Of a stretch of 64,000 bases of DNA, positions 53,181-61,560 are shown piece by piece. Below the pieces are notes generated by a model, which had not been told where the DNA came from, did not search any database, and was given only the letters and a program-made list of their open reading frames with translations. The stretch's first letter is position 1; every line of letters starts with the position of its first letter. This DNA is from Gymnogyps californianus (Eukaryota > Chordata > Aves > Accipitriformes > Cathartidae): the NCBI RefSeq assembly GCF_018139145.2, contig NC_059478.1, positions 29,945,001 through 30,009,000 on the forward strand. Direction: 5' to 3'. The position numbers and the translations under genes are program-made.

Positions 53181-53564
53181 CCCTTCCCTTCCCTTCCCTT
53201 CCCTTCCCTTCCCTTCCCTTCCCTTCCCTTCCCTTCCCTTCCCTTCCCTTCCCTTCCCTTCCCTTCCCTTCCCTTCCCTTCCCTTCCCTTCCCTTCCCTT
53301 CCCTTCCCTCTTCTTTTCATTTCTCCTTTCCTCTTCTCTTTTCATTTCTCCTTTCCTCTTCTCTTTTCATTTCTCCTTCCCTTTCCCTTTCCCTTTCCCT
53401 TTCCCTTTCCCTTTCCCTTTCCCTTTCCCTTCCCTTCCCTTCCCTTCCCTCCTCTTCTTTTCATTTCTCCTTTCCTCTTCTCTTTTCATTTCTCCTTCCC
53501 TTCCCCTTTCCCTTCCCTTCCCCTTCTTCTTTTCTTCTTTTCCTCTCTCTCTCTCCCCTCCTCT

Positions 53565-53565
<1 letters not shown>
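53181..53565. repeat. Layered pyrimidine satellite
   Basis: (CCCTT) about 25 times from 53181 to 53305, then a 25-bp unit starting TTTTCATTTCTCC at 53314, 53339 and 53364 (partial), then (CCCTTT)n to about 53430, then the 25-bp unit again at 53458 and 53483 (partial), then mixed CT. The plus strand is almost purely pyrimidine throughout. Confidence 0.97.

Positions 53566-53624
<59 letters not shown>
53566..53624. repeat. Poly(C), 59 consecutive C
   Basis: Uninterrupted homopolymer directly after the CT-rich satellite; the minus strand is G59. The assembled length is likely approximate. Confidence 0.97.
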
Positions 53625-53625
<1 letters not shown>

Positions 53626-54812
53626 TTTATGTACATTCCCACCTGATGTCTTCACAGGTCTGCAGAGAGCTAAGAATATCTCTGTGTAATCTGTTTTGCA
53701 GACCAAGACAGAAAATTAAGTCTTTGATAAAGTAATACCAGTTAAAATGTCCAGTGCAGGTTAAAATAAAGACTTCCTGTCTTTCATTTAATTTTCTCTG
53801 TATCTTGGTAGTTATCTTTTGAGGAGGTAGGAGATAGCATATTTTTGCAGGAGAAAGGAAATGCATACTGGGTGTTAGTGCAGCTGCCTCAATATGAAAG
53901 TAACTTATCACCCGTATGGTAATCAGAATAATCTGCCAGAACGGAAAGCTATCAAAGCCTCTGCTGGAATGGGCCATCAACCGTGGGCAGCACATTCAAC
54001 AAACGGAGAGCTCTCGAGTGTGTAGCCATGGAAGAAACTGATACAGAGCAGCAGTGAAGTGTGTGTATGTTACGTAGTCTTCTGCTTGTAACTCTATGAA
54101 TATATTACATCCCCCTCTGTGTAGCATGTCCGCTAACCTTTGATCAAGACTGTCTGTTGTAAAAAATTGGATAGTAGTTATATTGTAAGATCACTAAAGA
54201 GCTTCATGAAAGAGAGGATAATTTATTTGAAGTATCTTTAAAAGCCCATATTTCACTAGGCCTTAACAGTATAGGTTTTGAATTTTTAATAGAAATGCTT
54301 GATTTTAAAACTCTGGGGCATTTCACAATTTTTAACCATCATGAAAGATTCCTTAAAGTGATAAAATGCATTTATACGTATTTTGACCTTATCATGGCCA
54401 CTTCCATTTCAGATAAAGCTATGAATCTTCCGAATGTCTTCTCTGCAGCTACCTCTAACACATTTTTTTTAGCATTGTTAATATACAGCAAACACATTTT
54501 ACTGAGAGTTAATGTAGTCCTTGAAAATTAATTCTTTATTCAAGGTAGGTGTTACCCTTGCATACTCGTGAGAATGCTGCAGGTAATCATACGCTGATAC
54601 TTTTTTTTCTTTTCCTCTGGCATACAAAATTTCGAAGTCTCGTGCCAGAAAAACTAGAAGACATCCTTGTGTATCCTCGGAATGAAAAAAGTAATACCTA
54701 ACTAGGTGTTTCAGGGTCTTAGCCTGAACAACTTGTTCTCAGACTACTGACTTGAATGTTTGTTTCTTTTCTGTGTTGATTCCCGCTGTAACATCCTTTT
54801 TCATTCATGTAG
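53625..54812 (+). other. Nardilysin-like intron, lost-exon region
   Basis: No supported exon. One frame near 54637 reads LVPEK, like human LVPQK, but is too short to call. Confidence 0.5.
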
Positions 54813-54963
54813 TGTGGTGCTTCTAGACACTTTTGTAAGCATCCTCTCTCTGAATCTGTCAGAACCAGCATACGGAGCTGATATTGCTAAACTGGAGTAC
54901 AAACTGGTGGCTGGAGAGCATGGTTTGGTCATTAGAGTGAAAGGATTAAATCGTAAGATACCT
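54813..54963 (+). pseudogene. Nardilysin-like exon (LEYKLVAGEHG block)
   Basis: Reads SLNLSEPAYGADIAKLEYK, LVAGEHGLVIRVKGLN; human reads THNLAEPAYEADVAQLEYK, LVAGEHGLIIRVKGFN. Open in frame; acceptor CATGTAG, donor GTAAGT, phase as expected. Confidence 0.93.
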
Positions 54964-55410
54964 GTAAGTACTAACAGCGCATTGTCTGTAACAGAGCTCA
55001 ACAAATCATATGCTGAACATTGTTTTCTACATTAGTCAGAAGTCTGAAGTGCTTAGGTTTACATTGCAACTCATTAATTCATAGTTTTACATGGTTTTAA
55101 AGACTACAGAGGGATAATGGTTTTGCATATAATAACGAACCATGTGCATTTTTTGCCAAGTACCTCAAAAGCTGTAAGGTTAGTGAGGTGAAGACTTACG
55201 GTTTAGGGTGGAGATTTTGTGACATGAATTGTAAAAAGAATGAGTGTGGAGTAAAGAAGGCTAAATACAAAGCAATTGGTCTTTGACTCAGGCAATGTTT
55301 TTTGCATGGAGTAACAAAGAAAATCAAATGAAAATGTTTAAAAATACTGAGATCTGATGTGAAATTCATAATGTGACTCTTCTACTAAGGAAACAGTATT
55401 TTCTTTACAG

Positions 55411-55531
55411 CCAGCTCATCATTGACCATTTGTCTGACTTCAGTTTTACTCTAGCAGTCTTCGAGATGATTAAAGAGGAACTAAAAAAGACTTACTTCAA
55501 TATGCTCATCAAATCAGAGGTGTTAGCCAAA
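55411..55531 (+). pseudogene. Nardilysin-like exon with damaged borders
   Basis: Reads QLIIDHLSDF then LKKTYFNMLIKSEVLAK; human reads QLIIDYLAEF, LKKTYFNILIKPETLAK. The expected donor is ATAAGT instead of GTAAGT, so the frame runs into TAA at 55532. With acceptor TTTACAG, the codons for human LLF are missing and splicing from 54963 would shift the frame into TGA. Confidence 0.85.
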
Positions 55532-55534
55532 TAA

Positions 55535-56921
55535 GTGTCAGTGGGGAAAGGCTTAATTTTTGGATAGTGCTAGAAAAGAAAGCAATCATCTTTGTTCTTC
55601 CTGTGTTGTCATAGTAGCATAAAGTAGTGGCTTGAGGAGCTGCCTGTCTTTTTATCAGAAATTACCGTGCAGTTCTTTGCATACTCTTGTTGAATATAGT
55701 GAATGCCAGCACAATAATTATATATGAGCACAATTTTCAAACTGCCAAATATTTTTGGTTTATACTAAGTACTAGTACTAATGATCAGATGCCAAAGGCT
55801 GACATGAATTCACATATAAAAAGTTATCCTGGGTATTTTTTTCTTCCAGATGCTTGCATTTCTTCTGTCAGCAGCACCTGTGTGTATGCACTTGGAGGTT
55901 AACGGTCCTTGTTAGAGGATTATCAAGTCTTCTGCGTAAGTGTCAGCTGGGGTCATTCCCCTCCCAGAGTTCCAGCCCAGCTGCCCTTTGCTTCGTTCTA
56001 ATTGCCGTTGGTCTCAGATCACTCACATGTCATGCTCTTTCCTTGTCAGTTCCTCTCACCCTCTCTGGAAGCAAACTTTATTTATACTTTGATTATAATT
56101 TCGACATTTTTTATTTCCTTTCTTTTTAAAAATTTTGGTAGAGAAGTGGAAATACTTGAGGCCTGCTGCTGCAGAGGTAGGGGTAAGTAGACAAAACTGA
56201 CGGTGTGTAAGATCTGTCTCAACCAGCAAAATTTCTGCTTGATTCAGAAAGGATAGCTTACTGGGGTTAGAGCTTCTCTGTAGCCCAAAAGAGCAAGACA
56301 TCCTTAGAATCTTCAACAGTCTGAGGGAAACCACATTGCTAAGTCTCTTGAGTAAAGACAGTAGCTAGTACTGTATGAATATAATCTGACGTCTTATTTG
56401 ATACTTATTGGATCTGATGACAAATATTCTGATAGCACTGTGTGTTGATTTTTCTCAAGGGAGAAAATGTTAATCAAAATAATATATGGCTGTAGACTCC
56501 TGATCTGCAGGAGCAGCTGCAGGTTACTCCTCTTTGGCCTTATTCTTCTTATGAAGGTAGAGTGCACTCTGAAAGAAAATACTAAGTCAAAGCTCAGGGT
56601 ATTTTATAGCCTTCATAGCACTAATAGCTATTGACACTACAAATTATGTTGTCTTCATTAGGATTTTTGCCTTGAATTGACTAACTGAAATTAAAAGGCT
56701 TCTGTATACCTGCTAATTAGAAGGCTCTGCTCCAGTATTTAGGATTAAATTGAGCTTTTTGTAGGCTGCTGTAAAGAGTGCATAGGTCCCTCAGGAAAGA
56801 GGGAGATAACTGTGCATCAAATAAATGTATAAATATAAATGTATAAATATATATACTATTTTGTATTTGTGTTTTGGTTAAGATGTGAGCGGGTGTTTGA
56901 CACTTTGCTATCTGTACTCAG
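55535..56921 (+). other. Nardilysin-like intron
   Basis: Nardilysin residues between ETLAK and DKLNF (about 75 aa in human) are not recognisable here. An A/T-rich tract with TATAAAT units lies at about 56820..56857. Confidence 0.5.
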
Positions 56922-57065
56922 TTCAGAAAGCTCCAGTTTGCTCCTCCGGCCCGTCCCTGCCCTGTTCAGTTCTGGGTGGTGGATTTGCCAAATACACATC
57001 TGCTCCGTAAGGTGAAAACTCTTAACAAATGTAATGCCAACTCTGAAGTGACAGTGTATTACCAA
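56922..57065 (+). pseudogene. Nardilysin-like exon (ANSEVTVYYQ block)
   Basis: Reads PVQFWVVDLPNTHLLRKVK then NANSEVTVYYQ; human reads PVQFQVVELPSGHHLCKVK, DANSEVTVYYQ. Donor GTAAGG directly after the Gln codon. The acceptor may be 5 nt further right. Confidence 0.9.
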
Positions 57066-57279
57066 GTAAGGTACTAGACATTTGCACATAGTTGTTCATA
57101 TTACCCGAGTAGTTTGCTGCACAGTCACAATTTAAAGCACAATCAATCCAGGACCAGTCTGCGTGATCACTGTGCAGGGAAAGTGAACTGAATGATAGTG
57201 GTTTTGTAAGCACAATTCCTATGCACAAGACTTACTAAAATCCTTGATGAAATTACAGCTTATATTATTTTATGCATGA

Positions 57280-57648
57280 TTATTTTGGATATGTATCTTT
57301 TGCTTTCCATATGCCTGCCACTGCAGTCTTGTTTTTGTCACCTTTCTTATTTTTCTTGCCAGTTGATGCTTTTTTTTCACCTTCAGTTAATTCAAGATAG
57401 TCTTCCCACCTGTGCCGTGGATCCCAAATGAAACCATTTGCTTTCTGCTTTGAAGGCACAATGGGAAACCAGAAATTGTTGGCTTGTTGTTTTGAATGGT
57501 AACTTACTGAGAATTTAATGCGGCAGTCCTTCCAGGCTGGATGTGTTTTGTTTGTTTTAGGCTGGTGTGAGAATGCCAAAATTTGAAATTTGGCTTTTCC
57601 TGCAAAAAGACCAGTGCTCGTAAATGCCAGTCTGTTGAGGCATCGCAT
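57280..57648 (-). CDS. Unrecognised 122-aa open reading frame
   Basis: I do not recognise this protein. It begins MRCLNRLAFTSTGLFAGKAK, an Arg/Lys/Ser/Thr/Leu-rich, acid-free start that could be a mitochondrial presequence. It has an aromatic middle (NNFWFPIVPSK, GFIWDPRHRWEDYLELTEGE) and a lysine-rich tail (KKASTGKKNKKGDKNK) ending GIWKAKDTYPK. It is the longest minus-strand frame in this part of the window, in otherwise stop-dense DNA, and its composition is more protein-like than the surrounding chance frames. An in-frame stop lies seven codons before the Met. It lies antisense in a nardilysin-like intron between 57065 and 58579. It could be a single-exon gene, a retrocopy, a terminal exon or chance. 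Confidence 0.35.
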   Translation of the reverse strand: MRCLNRLAFTSTGLFAGKAKFQILAFSHQPKTNKTHPAWKDCRIKFSVSYHSKQQANNFWFPIVPSKQKANGFIWDPRHRWEDYLELTEGEKKASTGKKNKKGDKNKTAVAGIWKAKDTYPK

Positions 57649-58578
57649 ACGGTTGAGAGAACGAACTTATTCTTAGAATGAACTTATTCAGCTAGCTGAA
57701 CTATTTAAAATTTCTTGTTCTTACAATGCTTGTATTTACGGTACAGTGATACAGATCTTGGAAGCTCATGTTTATCTGTCAGTTTTGGAAATGAAAATAA
57801 TTTTACACAGTTCTTTAAAATCTCTGCTGTGCATACTCAACCATGTTTTGTAATGTTGAGATCGCACAGACTGTTAGTGTCTGTCTTTTTTATTCCTTTT
57901 AGTAAATAGATGTTCTTTTTTTCTCAAGTCCATTGCCCTTAAAATTTTGCTGTTCCCCTTTGCTGTTAAGATTCCTTAATCTTAATCTTAAGATCAATTA
58001 ATATTGATAATAAAAAGGCCTGTGTGAACAACAAACAACAACAAAACCTCCTAAAATATCTATTTTGAAATTACTAACACAGGTTTTTTTAAAAACCTAT
58101 TTGTTTGTTAAGCACTGTTGGTTTTAGTGCCTGAGCAACTCTGCATGTGTCTTTTTGGGTGATGCTGCTTCTGTTTTCAAGACTGCTGCTACTTCTTTTG
58201 CAGTTTCACGGAACTGTCTTAAAGGAAGAGCGGAAGTTAAACATCCTAGCCAGAGTATCTTTCTCACTCAGCTCGTAGGGGTATGATTAACAATACTATG
58301 TGGTCAAAGTGACTCTACTGAATATTGCCTTTTAAACAAGGGATATTAGGTATTTATTGGAGAAAGGTGCTCCACAAGAACGACAGGAGGCAATTGAGAG
58401 GAACAGAAGGGCAGGCACAGGTGTAGAAGTGCTACTGTGACCTTAATGGCAGCCTAGAGATAAAGGCTTTTGGTCAGGTGTTGCCTGAAAGAGGTAAACT
58501 GTGAAGGTTTTCCTTCTCTTGTAAACATTAAGGAATAAAGGAAGGAAAGGTGTGTAATTGTCTGGTGTGGCTCCGCAG
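57649..58578 (+). other. Nardilysin-like intron remainder
   Basis: AT-rich; no exon or repeat recognised. Confidence 0.5.
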
Positions 58579-58650
58579 GGAACCAGAGCTGCCTTTGAGG
58601 TCCGTGAACTGCTCTGTTCATATGGACAATATGTCTGATAAGCTTCAGTT
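58579..58650 (+). pseudogene. Frameshifted nardilysin-like exon relic
   Basis: After CCGCAG the frame reads GTRAAFEVRELLCS, and a second frame continues VHMDNMSDKLQ. Human nardilysin continues from VTVYYQ with SGTRSLREYTLMELLVMHME. The switch of frame between ELL and HM implies an indel. No later nardilysin exon was found. Confidence 0.4.
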
Positions 58651-58759
58651 ATTGTATTTTCTAAAACAATTTCCATGTCCTATAGTAAATAAGGCAATGA
58701 TTAAAAAAGAAAGAAAAGCAAATATGAGAAATTACTCATCTGATCATCAGGACTGTCAT

Positions 58760-59010
58760 ATTGGATCCGACTAACGCCATTTACCCCATCTCCTATCTGA
58801 TAGTAGCTAGTAATGGATACTTAGAAAAAGAATTATGTCCTAGTGCTTTCTCTGTACCATTAATGATTTTATATATGTGTTGTACATCCGCTCAGTTGTG
58901 TCTTTCTGAGTTGAAGCTTTGAAAACTGTAAATCTTCCTCAATTATCCTTGTTGACCTTCTCAGTGTCTTTTCTAGCTGCATTAGGCCTTTTTTTAAGAT
59001 GGGTAGATCA
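58760..59010 (-). mobile_element. L3/CR1-like LINE relic
   Basis: AATGATTTTATATATGTGTT then CATCCGCTCAGTTGTGTCTT, GAGTTGAAGC and CTTCCTCAATTATCC parallel the antisense of ancient amniote L3/CR1 3' regions (ATGATTTTATA..., CCCCTCAGT, AAGCTGAA, CTCCTCATA). Heavily diverged. Orientation is deduced from that pattern recalled from turtle copies. Confidence 0.5.
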
Positions 59011-61560
59011 AGGTTGTATGCAAAATTAAAAATACATATTCACTATGAGTTTCCTCTACAGCAACAGATTCTGTTAACCTCACCTGCTCTTTTGCAGGCT
59101 TCCAGCCCCTGTTGTGTTTGAAGAAGTTTTTATTATTAACTTCTTCACGACTTTTATTGCCGCTGATGCCTTTAGCATCAAAGTAGTATGGAGTCAGTTT
59201 ATGAGGTCAGGCTTTTAAATGTGGCACACATTTCAGATTATAATAATTCAGCTAATAATAATTTAATGTAAATTTCCAGAAATTTCTTGTCAGTTTTTCA
59301 TTATTACAGAAGTCTAAAAGTCAGCTTAGCCCTTGTAAGAAAATTCCTGTCATCAAAACTTAGACCTAAACATTACTTTCCAAGTATTGTTTATCTTCTA
59401 AGCATTATTGCAAGATGTTCTCTTTGCTTAGATCTTATTCAGGTCTGTGCCTTGTTAGCAAAATAGATTCCGGGATTTTTCTTGAACGTTTGGTCATAAG
59501 GCTTTCCATGATCCTTTATGTGTCATGGCTTGAATTAAATGAATGTATGTGCTTTCAGCTAAGTCCCAGTGGGGGAATATATGCATGAAAATAAATTACT
59601 ACAGTTGGAACTAATTAATAATTCCTTGATTGGCAGACTCGGCAGATAAAATCCTGAATAGGGTAATGTGAAATGTCTTTGTTATTTGGCCTCAGTTGTA
59701 CCTTGGCAAGAACTGTAGTTATAACCTCTACTCTTCCACCTGACTCTGTAGCCTATAGGCAAGGACTGAAGAACTGAGCTGATGTGAAGACCAAAAAAAA
59801 AAAAAAAAAAAAAAAAAAGTATCAGTTCCGACTTCTCTTTGCCGCAATCCCTTGTAAGCCATCCATGTAACCAGGCTAGGGCCTATGAAACTATCATCAG
59901 GAAGATTTGCTTGTTATGCCATCATAACTTTTAGCTCCCTGCTAAGATGGCTGCCTTATCATGACTGACAAGATTACAATGGTTTCCTTAATAGTGTGGA
60001 GAACTTAGCAGGCAGTGGCAGCTAATCCCTTAAGAAAATGTTCTCCCACCGAGGTAGATGATAGTGAAATTTGAATGCTGCAAATAATTTGAAAAAGATT
60101 TTTTTAAATCATGTTAATTCTCATTCTGCTTGTTGATGCATAGGTACAGATACAAGTTAGCATTACTAACCTCCTGTAAGAGCTAAGAACACAGCCTTAA
60201 CTAGTGCTTGTTGGTTTCTTCTGGTAGATGCTACCGCTGTTGGTACGAGAAATCTAAGTTCAGTGTCCTGAGGCAGATGGCCTCACTGCTGGTGACACTG
60301 TTGTGAGATAATATTTTGTGTTACTGTGTCTGCTGCTGTGATACCAAAAGCCACAAGTTCATCTTTATCTGTGTAAAATTTGATTCTGTGAGACTTGCGT
60401 CTTGGTGGGGGAGTCTGTGCTCGTAGCCATACAAGTAAAACAAGGTGCGCTAGGTCAGTCTGTTTCCTACTGATCAAGGTGCAACGAGCTTGGAAAACTA
60501 TTTGCTAGGCACGTTTGATCTAGCTGAGAATAGCCAGTTAGGTCCCTGTCACTATCCTGATGAAAGTCAACCCCCCATTTTCTCTTACAGGGACTTCAGA
60601 TTATTTACTTAAAGGCATGGCTCTGCATATTTTTGTCCTGTGACTAGGATGACCAGTGTGTGCCTTTCCTCCAGCTCATTGTAGCAGATTAGGGTTCATC
60701 TAATTTCACCTCGTCATGAAATGACAGTCTTGGCTAGGTCATGCTTGCTGCCAGTCCGTGGGAATGATCGTTTGCAAGTTGTTGCAGAAACACACAGCTG
60801 CAAAGCTGCAGCCCCAATCTTTGTCATCAGGACAATCCACGACCACCCTCAAACTGTGACTGAAAACAACTGTTAAGCCGTCACCTGGGACAGTACCGGT
60901 ACCTTCACTGACCAGTGTGCTGTTTCCAGGGCATCCTTGGCCAGGGCAAGCTCTTACAAACAGTGCTCCCGTTACAGCTGTTTGACTAGAGGGCACCAGG
61001 ACCTGCAAAGTAAGAGTGAGAGAGTGCATGTGGGTGTTTTGTTAATTAGAGTTTTGAGCTGGCCATTAAGCACCCAGCATGTTAATGTGCAAATGGACTG
61101 TGGCTTGAATCTAAAAGGTGGCTTATGTATCCCACATCTAAATTCACTGTCTCTGTTGCTTTCTCCCTTTGAATCCTTCCAATGTTGACACTGTGCATTT
61201 AGGAGACAACTGAAATTGGCACTACTCCATAAACTCCTGCACTGAGACAGTGACAAAGCTTGCAACAGACCATGGCTATAGCTCCCTTCTTGAAGGCAAG
61301 GATGTAAATTAGGAAGACAGATTTAAAACTGTTTCACAAAGTTGAAGGACTGATTTGATGGAGAACAAACTCAGTGTGAGGAAATGATGCATACATACTC
61401 CTGCAGAAGGCAGAAAGGTAACCAAGTTGCATATGTTCTATAAACACTAAAGGGATTTTATATGAGTACGTGTAGTTGTACAGCATCTTAATGAAAGTAG
61501 GCAGCACAGTATTAGTATGGATTATCTCATACTGTATAGTTACTATGTGTAAAAAGTGAA
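59011..61560. other. Intergenic or intronic, no gene recognised
   Basis: No exon supported on either strand. Contains A26 at 59793..59818. Short ORFs near 60.7-61.3 kb are antisense pairs without recognisable content. Confidence 0.5.
59793..59818. repeat. Poly(A), 26 nt
   Basis: Uninterrupted A tract; it could be the tail of an old retroposed sequence, but I could not identify a body or target-site duplication. Confidence 0.9.

Larger units (their letters stand above)
42549..58650 (+). pseudogene. Nardilysin-like gene, degraded paralogue
   Basis: Nardilysin is an M16-family metalloendopeptidase cutting before Arg in dibasic sites. Ten segments match nardilysin in order and strand: 42549..42601, about 45588..45622 (decayed), 45759..45854, 46369..46491, 47480..47537, 49440..49513, 51112..51181, 54813..54963, 55411..55531, 56922..57065, plus a frameshifted relic near 58579. 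Phases across 45759-51181 and at 54813 match those the human protein requires, so this came from an intron-containing copy. I could not find the zinc-helix segment (HFLEHMVF in human) or about 300 residues of the middle (GHEGKGS onward). Lesions: donor ATAAGT at 55531, damaged start of that exon, frameshift near 58579. No convincing initiator ATG precedes 42549. A still-expressed truncated or inactive protein, or a noncoding transcript, cannot be excluded. Sequence is too diverged from human NRDC, given the near-identity of MAGOH and CPT2 here, to be the main NRDC gene. Confidence 0.85.

Noticed and set aside
53181..53565. Regularly repeated units that could suggest a CRISPR-like array
   Set aside because: Units are contiguous or simple-sequence with no unique spacers, in a vertebrate nuclear context.
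53107..53689. Long frames of 177-179 aa (plus strand) and Gly/Lys-rich frames (minus strand)
   Set aside because: Translations of the pyrimidine satellite and poly(C) only.
54637..54690. LVPEKLEDILV frame similar to nardilysin LVPQKANLVLL
   Set aside because: Only four clear identities and no matching splice borders; could be chance.
55890..55925. RLTVLVRGLSS frame faintly like nardilysin KSQLFVEGLVQ
   Set aside because: Too few identities and no open exon structure around it.
45759..57065. Interpreting the nardilysin-like segments as a processed retrocopy
   Set aside because: Segments are separated by introns with GT-AG borders and family-consistent phases, so the copy was made from intron-containing DNA.
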